Below, one piece after another: positions 12,928 to 21,556 of a stretch of 21,644 bases of DNA; the stretch's first letter is position 1, and the number at the start of each line of letters is the position of its first letter. The position numbers and the translations under genes are program-made. The stretch comes from an uncultured Eubacteriales bacterium (lineage in GTDB: Bacteria > Bacillota > Clostridia > Oscillospirales > Acutalibacteraceae), in NCBI GenBank assembly GCA_934486705.1, contig CAKSQS010000043.1, positions 1 to 21,644 of the forward strand. The letters are read 5' to 3'. Below the pieces are notes generated by a model. That model was not told the origin of the DNA, searched no databases, and was given only the letters and a program-made list of their open reading frames with translations.

Positions 12928-15900
12928 ATGAACAGTGTAAAATGTGAGATCAAAAAGCTTATAATTCCTACATATCCCGAGCCGCCTGCAGAGGAGTTGC
13001 CGATGTTTGCGGAAAACAGAGTGCATCAGCGCACAAGCGGCAGACCTTACCCCAATAAGGCAGTGCTTAAGGTAAACCGCGAGGAGAAAATCGACAAAGA
13101 GTACACTGTAGTGGTGCTTGAAAACGAATATCTTAAAATCGAGATACTTCCGGAAATAGGCGGAAGGATATATTCGGCTCTTGATAAAACCACGGGTTAC
13201 GACTTTTTCTATAAACAGCATGTTATAAAGCCTGCGCTTATAGGAGTACTCGGCTCTTGGATATCGGGCGGCGTTGAGTTTAACTGGCCGTTCCACCACA
13301 GGGCGTCGGGCTTTATGCCCTGCGATTTTGTAACCGAAGCATTGGCTGACGGTGCTGCGGTTTGTCATTTATCCGAGCATGACCCGATAGACCGTATGAA
13401 GGGTATGGTAAGTATAATACTGCGCCCCGGCGAAAAGCGGTTTGAAACCCGTATGCGGCTTTATAACCGCACGGATACCGCACACTCATTTTTGTGGTGG
13501 GAAAATGCGGCTGTTCCCGTGCACGAGAAATATCAAATATTTTTTCCGCAGGATGTAAGCTATGTAAACTTTCATTATTTAAAATCAAGAATTACATATC
13601 CGCTTGCGGGCGACGGAATATTTGACGGTATTCCGATGACCGAGCTGCGGGATATTTCATACCATAAAAACACCGTTCCCGCAACAAGCTATTTTGCCGC
13701 CGCTTCGGATTATGACTTTTTCGGCGGATACGATCACGCCAAGGAATGCGGAGTCGTTCATATAGGCGACCATCATCTATCGCCCGGTAAAAAGATGTTT
13801 ACATGGGGCTATTGCCGGCTTGCGAAATCGTGGGAAAGCGCCCTTACCGATACGGACGGTCAGTATGCCGAGCTTATGGCGGGCTCTTATTCGGATAATC
13901 AGCCGAATTTCTCCTGGATCGAGCCGTATGAAACAAAGGAATTTTCGCAGTATTGGTATCCTATTTCAAAAATAGGAACGCCCACATTTGCAAACCTTGA
14001 TATCGCCTTTAAAATCGACCGTGAAAACGGCAGGATACTTCTTCAGCCTACCAAAACATATGAAAATGCGGAAATTACGGTAAAGTGCGGTGATAAGGTT
14101 TTGCTTAATACGGCTTGCACCCTAAAGCCCGAGACCTGCGCGGAATTTGCGGTTAAGGATATGCCCGAATATGTAACGGTAGCCGCAGTATCGGGCGGCG
14201 AAGTAATAGGGGAGTATACCGAAAAGAATTTTGATAAATTCAATATGCCGGAGGTTATCACCGATATGCCTTCGGCTGCGGGTATGAACAGCGCAGAGGA
14301 GCTTTACCTTGCGGGGGTTCATGTGGCGCAGTACCGCGACCCTGCCGTAGAACCCGACAGCTACTGGAAAGAGGCTTTAAAGCGAGATATAAACCATATT
14401 CCGTCGCTTATAGCTATGGCTGAATATGAGTATTCCCGCTATGCCTTTGAAAGCGCAAAGGACTATGCCGAGCGCGCGATTAAGAGCGTTACAATTTATA
14501 ACGAACGGGTGCTAAGCGGTAAGGTCTACTATATCTATGCTCAAATACTTGAGGCGACGGGCGAATATAAAAAAGCCTACGATTATTATTATAAGGCGGC
14601 ATGGGCGGCAGACAGCGTAAGTAAGGCTATGACGAGAATAGCCCTGCTTGATATAAGGAATAAGAATTATAAGGCGGCTGTAAAGCACGCCGAGACGGCG
14701 CTTGATTACGGCAGAAACGATTCGCTTGCCGCGGCGGTAAAGGTAATTTCACTTAAAAATCTCGGCAAAGACGCATCTGCCGAAATTGCCGAGGTTCTTA
14801 AAAAGGATAAGCTTGACCATTATATGCGTTATCTTTCGGGTGCCGATGACTTTTATGATATAATGGACAGCAATCCGCTTGAAACCGTGCTTGATATAGC
14901 GTTCGACTTTGACGCTATGGGACTTTACGGTGAAAATGTAAAGCTGTTAAGCGGACTTTTAAAGCTAAGACCCGAAACCGCACAGCCTATGCTTTATTAT
15001 GCACTCGGATATTATAAATATCTTTGCGGCGAGAACGGAAAAGAAGATTACATTAGCGGCTCTAAGGCAAGTATCGGTGCGACCTTCCCCGTTCGTAAAG
15101 AGGAAATGCGTATATTGGAGGATGTTATTGCGAAAACGGACGACAGCAAGGCGAAAATGCTGCTCGGCTGTCTGCTTTACAACAAGCGGCACTATAACAA
15201 AGCGGCAGAGCTTTGGGAGCAGTGCGGTGATTATATTTCCGTTCGCAATCTTGCGGTTGCGTATTTCAGCCACTTAAACCGTAAGAGTGAAGCACTGCCG
15301 CTTATGGAAAAGGCAATTTCCTTAGCACCCGACAGCGAACAACTTATATATGAAACAGTTGTTTTAATGGATAAGCTCGGTACATCCGCAAAGGAAAAGA
15401 TTAAATTCTTAGTTTCGCATAAAATCACCCGTGACGATTGCTTTACAGAGCTTGCAAAGGCATATAATCAGGATTTACAGCCCGAAAAGGCTATTGAAAC
15501 GCTTATGAACCACAGCTTTGTGCCGTGCGAGGGCGGCGAACACGCAATAGCCGACCAATATCTGTTTGCACATCTGGTAATCGGAAGACGAAACTTGTGT
15601 AACGGTAATACCGAAAAAGCGCTCGAAGTATTCAGAAAAGGGCAGGTGTTGCCGCAGTCTCTCGGTGCAGGCATATGGAATCAATGTAAGCTTGTGCCGC
15701 TTAAATACTTTGAGGCTTTAAGCCTTGAAAAACTCGGCAGCAAAGCGGCAGCCGATGAAATTTTCCGTTATATCGCAGCGATAGGAATTGAGTATTTCAG
15801 CAATATGCACCTAAAGGAGCTGCCTTATTATCAGGCACGCGCCTTGCAGCATTTGGGTGAAGAAATAAAGGCGCAAAGGCTTATAACCGAATACCGCCGC

Positions 15901-16140
15901 GAATGGAGCGGTATTGATAAGGTGACCGATAACGGATTTTTCGGAACAACGCCGTTCTTTATTTCCTTTACCGACGACCCGAAGCAGCTCCGCCGCGCGC
16001 TACATTGTTATCTTAACGCCCTTATTTGCGATTTTACGGGTGAAAAAGAAAAAGCGCAGGAGCTTATTTCGGAAAGCTTACGCTTAAATTCCGAAAATCT
16101 GCCTGCGCTGACCTTTAAAGAGCAAGGTTTTTTAAACTGA
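12928..16140 (+). CDS. DUF5107 and tetratricopeptide-repeat protein, paralogue 1
   Basis: Large protein of 1070 residues without signal peptide or membrane segment. Residues of about 40-350 match DUF5107, an uncharacterised family that looks like the galactose-mutarotase beta-sandwich fold: EIGGRIYSALDK (76-87), GSWISGGVEFNWPFHH (109-124), HHLSPGKKMFTWGY, and DNQPNFSWIEPYETKEFSQYW. After a beta-rich linker, residues of about 425-1070 are TPR-like helix pairs (YIYAQILEATGEYKKAYDYYYKAAWAA and others). An AAAGGA (12913-12918) lies 9 nt before the ATG. It is a close homologue of the second protein at 17334-20555. I infer a sugar-binding or sugar-processing role. Its 3' end overlaps that of the convergent regulator gene by 26 nt. 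Confidence 0.85.
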   Translation: MNSVKCEIKKLIIPTYPEPPAEELPMFAENRVHQRTSGRPYPNKAVLKVNREEKIDKEYTVVVLENEYLKIEILPEIGGRIYSALDKTTGYDFFYKQHVIKPALIGVLGSWISGGVEFNWPFHHRASGFMPCDFVTEALADGAAVCHLSEHDPIDRMKGMVSIILRPGEKRFETRMRLYNRTDTAHSFLWWENAAVPVHEKYQIFFPQDVSYVNFHYLKSRITYPLAGDGIFDGIPMTELRDISYHKNTVPATSYFAAASDYDFFGGYDHAKECGVVHIGDHHLSPGKKMFTWGYCRLAKSWESALTDTDGQYAELMAGSYSDNQPNFSWIEPYETKEFSQYWYPISKIGTPTFANLDIAFKIDRENGRILLQPTKTYENAEITVKCGDKVLLNTACTLKPETCAEFAVKDMPEYVTVAAVSGGEVIGEYTEKNFDKFNMPEVITDMPSAAGMNSAEELYLAGVHVAQYRDPAVEPDSYWKEALKRDINHIPSLIAMAEYEYSRYAFESAKDYAERAIKSVTIYNERVLSGKVYYIYAQILEATGEYKKAYDYYYKAAWAADSVSKAMTRIALLDIRNKNYKAAVKHAETALDYGRNDSLAAAVKVISLKNLGKDASAEIAEVLKKDKLDHYMRYLSGADDFYDIMDSNPLETVLDIAFDFDAMGLYGENVKLLSGLLKLRPETAQPMLYYALGYYKYLCGENGKEDYISGSKASIGATFPVRKEEMRILEDVIAKTDDSKAKMLLGCLLYNKRHYNKAAELWEQCGDYISVRNLAVAYFSHLNRKSEALPLMEKAISLAPDSEQLIYETVVLMDKLGTSAKEKIKFLVSHKITRDDCFTELAKAYNQDLQPEKAIETLMNHSFVPCEGGEHAIADQYLFAHLVIGRRNLCNGNTEKALEVFRKGQVLPQSLGAGIWNQCKLVPLKYFEALSLEKLGSKAAADEIFRYIAAIGIEYFSNMHLKELPYYQARALQHLGEEIKAQRLITEYRREWSGIDKVTDNGFFGTTPFFISFTDDPKQLRRALHCYLNALICDFTGEKEKAQELISESLRLNSENLPALTFKEQGFLN

Positions 16141-17200
16141 TGTCTGTCAGATAGTTTTTTAACAGTGACAGCAATTCCGATTTGCCGGAAAGCTTACATT
16201 TGTTAAGTATTCTCTTAATACGGTATTTAACGCCGCCGTCGGTCAGGAAACAATTCTTCGCAGTTTCCTCAATGGTGGCGTTATTTATAAGTGAGCGTAT
16301 AATTTCGCGATCGACGCCGTCGCTTTCGGTGAGAATCGTTTCAACATTCAGCATATCCCGCATTTCGGCGTCTTCATATAGCTTATCCTTAACGGCAAAC
16401 TCGGGCAGGGGTATTGCGCGCCTGTGCTCAGGGCTTGTCATACACTCCATATTCCAGCTGACGTATATTGTCATTCCCGACATATAGCTGTATCTTTTAA
16501 GCCGCTCGTATATAAATACGGCGGCTTTGCCGTATTGCTCGTAATTCATATTGATAGAGGTTATAAGCCCTCTGTAGCAGCTGGAAATTTCCGATTGAGA
16601 ACAGCTTAAAATCTTGATTTCGGAAAGAGCTTGGGCGTCAGTCTCCTTTAAGTGCCGTATAAGGGAAACGGCGGCGAAATCGTTTGAGCAGATTATCGCG
16701 TCAAATTCATGCCGAGCCGGGAAAAAGTCCTTAAAGCAGTTTTCAAGCGAACCGTCGTTTATAAATACCTGCATTGAATCAAACGTATCGTCTTTTAGGG
16801 CGAAAAGGCTGTCAACCTTGCCTACGTCCGTTATGGAATTTGTATTGATACCGTACAGCGCAACGCGGGTTTTGCCTATTGCTTTAAGCTCGCCGAGCAG
16901 GTGGCTTACCGAGCTGTTAATATCGGAACAGACGCAGCTGTAATTGCAGCCGATAATAGGCTCTGACTGGTTGGATATAAGTATAGGGCGTACATTCTGA
17001 CGGTTTAAATGCTGGACCGTTTGCCGTATCCAATTAAAATCCGCCGCAATAATGAAAAGACAGTCGGCATCCTCGGGAATTTCGGAAAAAACCTCGCAAA
17101 ACGAAATTCTGCGGTTTTTAAGCTGGTCGGTCAGGCTTTTGTGAAGTGCTTTGCACCAAAGACTGCCGCTGTATGCCGGCTCTGTAAGTATAGCTACCAT
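16115..17200 (-). CDS. Regulator with periplasmic-binding-protein-like sensor and C-terminal LuxR-type HTH
   Basis: Predicted cytosolic regulator of 361 residues. I use the ATG at 17200 (MVAILTEPAYSGSLW) with GGTGA just upstream; extending further would run through the -10 and -35 boxes. Residues 1-270 resemble the LacI/GalR-type PBP1 sugar-sensing fold (FIIAADFNW, PILISNQS, DAIICSNDFAAVSLIRHL, ILSCSQSE...GLITSINMNYEQYGKAAVFIYERL). There is no N-terminal LacI HTH. Instead the last 65 residues (about 297-361) look like a LuxR/GerE HTH (DREIIRSLINNATIEETAKN, GGVKYRIKRILNKCKLSGKSELL). The gene sits between, and is divergent from, the second DUF5107 operon, and is convergent with the first. It probably controls the second operon in response to a sugar. 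Confidence 0.75.
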   Translation of the reverse strand: MVAILTEPAYSGSLWCKALHKSLTDQLKNRRISFCEVFSEIPEDADCLFIIAADFNWIRQTVQHLNRQNVRPILISNQSEPIIGCNYSCVCSDINSSVSHLLGELKAIGKTRVALYGINTNSITDVGKVDSLFALKDDTFDSMQVFINDGSLENCFKDFFPARHEFDAIICSNDFAAVSLIRHLKETDAQALSEIKILSCSQSEISSCYRGLITSINMNYEQYGKAAVFIYERLKRYSYMSGMTIYVSWNMECMTSPEHRRAIPLPEFAVKDKLYEDAEMRDMLNVETILTESDGVDREIIRSLINNATIEETAKNCFLTDGGVKYRIKRILNKCKLSGKSELLSLLKNYLTDISLKNLAL

Positions 17201-17216
17201 AATAATCACCCATAAA

Positions 17217-17245
17217 ATTATATAATATTTATATGGTTTTTGCAA
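17217..17245 (-). promoter_or_regulatory. Promoter of the PBP-LuxR regulator gene
   Basis: On the minus strand, TTGCAA (17240-17245), a 17-nt spacer and TATAAT (17217-17222), 16 nt before the ATG at 17200. The short leader supports the internal start over longer N-termini. Confidence 0.65.
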
Positions 17246-17261
17246 ATAAAAAAATTTGTAA
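17240..17261. repeat. Inverted repeat overlapping the regulator's -35, candidate operator
   Basis: TTGCAAAT (17240-17247) and ATTTGTAA (17254-17261) are inverted with 7 of 8 positions matching and a 6-nt A-rich spacer. It covers the -35 of the regulator promoter and lies 73 nt upstream of the second DUF5107 start, a position suited to autoregulation and to control of the divergent operon. Confidence 0.4.
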
Positions 17262-17333
17262 TTTCTTACGGGCTTTTCTGTCTGTCGCTTTTTCGGCGCG
17301 TATGGTAGTATTATTGTGAGAGGGGCGATAATA

Positions 17334-20300
17334 TTGTCAGAGGTCAAAGCAGAGCTGAAAAAGACCGTTATTCCTACATATATACCCAAAAAGGCGCACG
17401 AGCTGCCTATGTTCTTTGAAAATAAGCCGTATCAGGGCGCGTCGGGCAGAGTGTACCCGATACCGTACTGCGACGGTATTTCGGATGAAAAGCGTGATGT
17501 TGAATATGATGTATATACGCTTGAAAACGAATATGTAAAAACCCAAATAGTGCCGGCGCTCGGCGGTAAAATTCTTCGCGGGCTTGATAAAATAGGAAAT
17601 TACGATTTTATTTACTATAACGAGGTTGTAAAGCCCGCTTTGGTCGGTCTTGCGGGGCCTTGGATCTCGGGCGGAATTGAGTTTAACTGGCCGCAGCACC
17701 ACAGACCAACTACCTTTATGCCGCTTGAAGCTGTAGAAGAGGATAACCCCGACGGCAGCAAGACCGTATGGACAGGCGAGGTTGAGCCTTTCGGCAGAAT
17801 GAAGGGTATGGCGGGCATTACGGTAGATAAGGGCAGGAGCTACATAAAAGCCAAGGTTCGCGTTTATAACCGCACGGCTTTTCCGCAGGTGTTTATGTGG
17901 TGGGCTAACCTTGCAGTGCCCGTTAATAACGCATACAGAACCGTTTTTCCGCCCGATTGCGAATGGGTGAACGACCACGACAGAAGAGCGGTGCTTGAAT
18001 GGCCTATTGCCAAGGGAATATACAAAACCGCGCGCCCCTATAATTTCGGCAAGGGAACGGATCTGTCGCATTATGACGCGGTTAAAGTGCCGTCCTCTTA
18101 CCTTATTTCGCAGGGGCAGTCGGATATGGACTTTATTGCGGGGTATGATACCGGAATAAATAAAGGTATAGCAACCGTGGCAAATCACCATATTTCCCCC
18201 GGCAAAAAGATGTGGCACTGGGGCATAGGCGATTTCGGTGATATGTGGTGCTCAAACCTTACCGACAAAAACGGCCCGTATATTGAGCTTATGACGGGCG
18301 TTTACACCGATAATCAGCCCGATTTTACCTGGATAGCGCCGTATGAAACAAGAGAGTTTGAGCAATACTGGTATCCCGTTCGCGAAATAGGCGAGATAAA
18401 GAACGCCACTATTGACGCGGCGGTTAATGTTGAGCAAAGGAAAGACGGGCTTTACTTCGGCTTTAACGTTACGGGCGGGTTTAAAAACTGCAAAATCACC
18501 GTTACCGATAACGGCAAAGAGATCTACAGCGAAAAAACTGATATGTCGCCCGATAGGGTCTATCACAAAACGCTTGAAGCGGAAATATCCGATATACATA
18601 ATATAAAGGTTTCGCTTACCGATGAAAACGGTAAGGAATTAGTGGCATATACGCCGTATAAGCGCGGACAGAAGCAGCCTATTAAGGTGCGAAAGCCCGT
18701 TAAGCGTCCGAGCGAGTATAAAACCGTGGAGGAGCTTTATATAAACGGTTTCCATTTGGAGCAGTATAAGCAGCATAACTATAAACCGGAAGATTATTAT
18801 CTTGAGGGGCTGCGCCGCGACAAGGGCGATATACGCTGCAATACTTCAATGGGCAGACTTGCGCTTAAAAACGGCAAATTTGCCGAGTGCGTTAAATACT
18901 GCGATAAGGCGATAGAGCGGCTTTGCGACCGCAACGAGCACCCCGCCGATACCGAGGCGTTTTACCTTAAGGGTGTGGCGCTTGAGTATTTAGGCGAGTA
19001 TGATAAGGCTTACGATATTCTTTACCGTGCGGCGTGGAACTATCCGCACCGCAGCGCGGCATTGTTTGAGCTTGCCTGCATAGACTGCCGAAACGGCGAG
19101 TATGTAGAGGCGCTTAAAAAGCTCGACGAGTCGATAGGGCTTAATAAGGGACACACCAAGGCGCATAACCTTGAAACCGCAATCAAGCGCAAAATCGGCT
19201 GTGCAGATGCCGAAAAGAGCGCCGTAGACGGCATAAACGACGATAAGCTTGATTTATTTGCGCTTATAGAGTATTCGCATTTTGCGGATGTTAAGGATAA
19301 AATTGCCCGGTTTGCCGCAAAGCCCGAAAATATGCTTGATGTTGCCCGCGACTATATGAAAGCAGGTCTTTATGATGACGCGCTTTATGCGCTTTCATTT
19401 GCGAGCGAAGACTCTCCGCTTGTAAATTACTATAAGGCGTATATCACAAAGGAAAATTCTTTCATTGATAGGGCTGAAAATGCGGATATGGGCTACTGCT
19501 TCCCATCAAGCGTTGATGATATTGCAGTGCTTGAATATGCAATAGAAAACGGCAAAAATGCCGCAAATGCCAACTATTATTTAGGCTGCCTTTTCTATGA
19601 CCGTTTCCGTTACGACGAGGCGGCGGAATGCTTTGAAAGCTGCGTGCGCATAGCTCCCGAGCACGGATGCGCATGGCGCAATTTGGCGCTTTATATGTTC
19701 GATAAAAAGCACGACGGCAAAAAAGCGCTTTACTGTATGGAAAACGCGCTTAAATACCGTTTGCATGACCCGCGGCTTTTACTCGAATACGAGCAGCTTT
19801 TAAAGAATACAAATGCAAGCATAGAGGAAAGGCTTGCCGTTTACGATAAGTATCCGGAATTACTGAAAGAGCGCGACGATTGTTACCTTGATAAGCTTAC
19901 GCTGCTTTCGCAACAAGGCAAGTACGAGGAAGCAATAAATATGGCGGCGGTAAAGCACTTCCATATTTACGAAGGGGGAGAGGGCAAGCTTACAAAGCAG
20001 CACGCATGGATGCATGTGCTTTACGGCAATGAGCTTGCAAATAAGGGCGATACCGAAAAGGCAGAGGAGATTTATATTAACGGTATAAATATGCCGAAAT
20101 CCTACGGCGAGGCTAAGACCTTCTTTAACCAAGAGGCGCATATCTACTATTATTTAAGCAAGCTTTATACGGGCGATAAGCGTACTGCGGCGCTTGAAAA
20201 GGCGGCGGAGTACAAGGCGGCGGTTTCTGAAATTTCGCTTTTCAGGGCTTTGGCGCTGAAAGAGCTCGGCAGGAATGACGAAGCAAAGCAGGTGCTTGAT

Positions 20301-20555
20301 GAAATGCTCAGCACCGCTCAAAGCCTTATTGACAATAAGGATATGCGGACGTATTACGGCGTAGGCTCGCCAAGCCCAATGCCGTTTGAGCTTGATATTG
20401 AAAAGCATAATCTGCTTGCGGGCTACACCCTTAAGGCGTTTGCGCTTTACGGCGAAGAAAAGTACAGCGACGCGGAAATTGCCGTAAGGAAAGCGGAAAA
20501 GCTTGACCCGAACGATTTTGCGGCGTATGCTTTCCGCAAAATAACGGAGTGTTGA
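17334..20555 (+). CDS. DUF5107 and tetratricopeptide-repeat protein, paralogue 2
   Basis: Protein of about 1073 residues, no signal peptide. I choose a TTG start at 17334 because AGAGGGG (17319-17325) lies 8 nt upstream and the sequence then begins SEVKAELKKTVIPTY, colinear with the NSVKCEIKKLIIPTY of paralogue 1; a GTG at 17316 is the alternative. The DUF5107 region (about 35-350) repeats the diagnostic blocks ALGGKILRGLDKIGNYDF, GPWISGGIEFNWPQHHRP, VANHHISPGKKMWHWG and DNQPDFTWIAPYETREFEQYW. TPR-like repeats fill about 470-1073, and a conserved block (YEGGEGKLTKQHAWMHVLYG) aligns with CEGGEHAIADQYLFAHLVIG of the other copy. Followed 2 nt later by the epimerase gene. Divergent from the PBP-LuxR regulator. 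Function inferred only as carbohydrate-related. Confidence 0.85.
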   Translation: MSEVKAELKKTVIPTYIPKKAHELPMFFENKPYQGASGRVYPIPYCDGISDEKRDVEYDVYTLENEYVKTQIVPALGGKILRGLDKIGNYDFIYYNEVVKPALVGLAGPWISGGIEFNWPQHHRPTTFMPLEAVEEDNPDGSKTVWTGEVEPFGRMKGMAGITVDKGRSYIKAKVRVYNRTAFPQVFMWWANLAVPVNNAYRTVFPPDCEWVNDHDRRAVLEWPIAKGIYKTARPYNFGKGTDLSHYDAVKVPSSYLISQGQSDMDFIAGYDTGINKGIATVANHHISPGKKMWHWGIGDFGDMWCSNLTDKNGPYIELMTGVYTDNQPDFTWIAPYETREFEQYWYPVREIGEIKNATIDAAVNVEQRKDGLYFGFNVTGGFKNCKITVTDNGKEIYSEKTDMSPDRVYHKTLEAEISDIHNIKVSLTDENGKELVAYTPYKRGQKQPIKVRKPVKRPSEYKTVEELYINGFHLEQYKQHNYKPEDYYLEGLRRDKGDIRCNTSMGRLALKNGKFAECVKYCDKAIERLCDRNEHPADTEAFYLKGVALEYLGEYDKAYDILYRAAWNYPHRSAALFELACIDCRNGEYVEALKKLDESIGLNKGHTKAHNLETAIKRKIGCADAEKSAVDGINDDKLDLFALIEYSHFADVKDKIARFAAKPENMLDVARDYMKAGLYDDALYALSFASEDSPLVNYYKAYITKENSFIDRAENADMGYCFPSSVDDIAVLEYAIENGKNAANANYYLGCLFYDRFRYDEAAECFESCVRIAPEHGCAWRNLALYMFDKKHDGKKALYCMENALKYRLHDPRLLLEYEQLLKNTNASIEERLAVYDKYPELLKERDDCYLDKLTLLSQQGKYEEAINMAAVKHFHIYEGGEGKLTKQHAWMHVLYGNELANKGDTEKAEEIYINGINMPKSYGEAKTFFNQEAHIYYYLSKLYTGDKRTAALEKAAEYKAAVSEISLFRALALKELGRNDEAKQVLDEMLSTAQSLIDNKDMRTYYGVGSPSPMPFELDIEKHNLLAGYTLKAFALYGEEKYSDAEIAVRKAEKLDPNDFAAYAFRKITEC

Positions 20556-20557
20556 AA

Positions 20558-21505
20558 ATGCCTGAAAATCGGGAAATTGTCGAAATTAACGGCGGGGGAT
20601 ACCGCGCGCTTATAAATTTAAGCGAGGGCGCTAATTGCATTTGCCTTGAAAATAAAGCGCTCGGCGTGAATATTCTCCGTCAGCCCGATTATTCGGCGGG
20701 AATAGATAATCCTTTTTTATACGGTATGCCGATTTTATTCCCCGTAAACCGAATATCGGGCGGGAAATTCAGGTTTGAAAACAGGGAATATACCTTTCCG
20801 ATAAACGAGCCGCAGACAGGCTGCCATCTTCACGGTGATTTGCATACGCAGCCGTTTGCCGTTACGGAAAAAAGGTCGGACGGTATTTCCTGCCGTTACT
20901 TTCAGCCAACCGAACGCGAGGGCTTTCCGCACAGCTACACCGTGGAAATAAGCTATTCGCTTTCGGAAAGCGGGCTTGAAATTAAAACCGATATTACGAA
21001 TAATTCATCGCTTAATATGCCGTTAATGCTCGGTTTTCATACCACCTTTAATATTCCGTTTTCCAAAGGCTCGTTGCCGCAAAGCGTTCGTATTTCGGCA
21101 GAAGTGAGTGAGCTGACAGAAAGAAATCCCAAAACCTATTTGCCAACCGGCAGAATTATTACCGACGGCAGAATAGGCAGGCTTTTGAACGCGGGCGATT
21201 TTGAGCCCTTGAGCGAAAAAATCAGCCTGCATTATAAGGCGGCAGGGGGCGGCGGAATTGCCCTGACGGATACTGAAAGCGGAATACGTATAACCTACAA
21301 AAACGACTCAAAATTCGGCTGGCGGCTTTTTTATAACGGCAATGCCGATAAATTTATATGCCTTGAACCTCAAACCTGTATGGTAGACTGTAAAAACAGC
21401 GGTCTGCCCGACAGCCGCACCGGCTTTGACTCTGTTAAACCGAACAGGACGAAAACATATACGTCCTTAATAAGCGCCGAAAAAGTATTTTTAAAAAATG
21501 AGTAA
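20558..21505 (+). CDS. Aldose 1-epimerase (galactose mutarotase family)
   Basis: Enzyme of 315 residues that interconverts alpha and beta anomers of aldoses in the cytosol. The start at 20558 has GGAG (20546-20549) 8 nt upstream, inside the end of the preceding gene; a GTG at 20549 is less likely. Family landmarks are FPVNRISGGKF (61-71), the H90/H92 pair in GCHLHGD, the catalytic-type H161 in GFHTTFN, and the general base E270 in CLEPQTC. Length and order of motifs are normal, so it is probably active. The gene lies 2 nt after the stop of the second DUF5107-TPR gene, which suggests coupled translation and shared substrate. Which sugar it prefers cannot be told; it is closer to the generic LacX/YeaD-like side than to a certain galM. 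Confidence 0.88.
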   Translation: MPENREIVEINGGGYRALINLSEGANCICLENKALGVNILRQPDYSAGIDNPFLYGMPILFPVNRISGGKFRFENREYTFPINEPQTGCHLHGDLHTQPFAVTEKRSDGISCRYFQPTEREGFPHSYTVEISYSLSESGLEIKTDITNNSSLNMPLMLGFHTTFNIPFSKGSLPQSVRISAEVSELTERNPKTYLPTGRIITDGRIGRLLNAGDFEPLSEKISLHYKAAGGGGIALTDTESGIRITYKNDSKFGWRLFYNGNADKFICLEPQTCMVDCKNSGLPDSRTGFDSVKPNRTKTYTSLISAEKVFLKNE

Positions 21506-21514
21506 AAAATACTT
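21483..21514. repeat. AT-rich perfect inverted repeat at the end of the epimerase gene
   Basis: AAGTATTTTT (21483-21492) and AAAAATACTT (21505-21514) are exact reverse complements with a 12-nt loop that includes the stop codon. GATTTTATC follows. It could be a weak terminator, but it also touches the -35 of the tRNA promoter. Confidence 0.35.
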
Positions 21515-21541
21515 GATTTTATCAATTCGGTATTGTATAAT
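21513..21541 (+). promoter_or_regulatory. Promoter of the tRNA-Leu gene
   Basis: TTGATT (21513-21518), a 17-nt spacer and a perfect TATAAT (21536-21541), 15 nt before the first base of the tRNA. Confidence 0.7.
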
Positions 21542-21556
21542 AACATAGTCACATTT

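Noticed and set aside
12904..13368. Open frame of 154 codons on the minus strand at the start of the first DUF5107 gene
   Set aside because: It is antisense to conserved DUF5107 sequence and runs over the promoter and ribosome binding site of the real gene.
17337..18218. Open frame of 293 codons on the minus strand inside the second DUF5107 gene
   Set aside because: It lies wholly antisense to a well-supported gene with recognisable domain motifs, has no ribosome binding site and shows no recognisable protein features.
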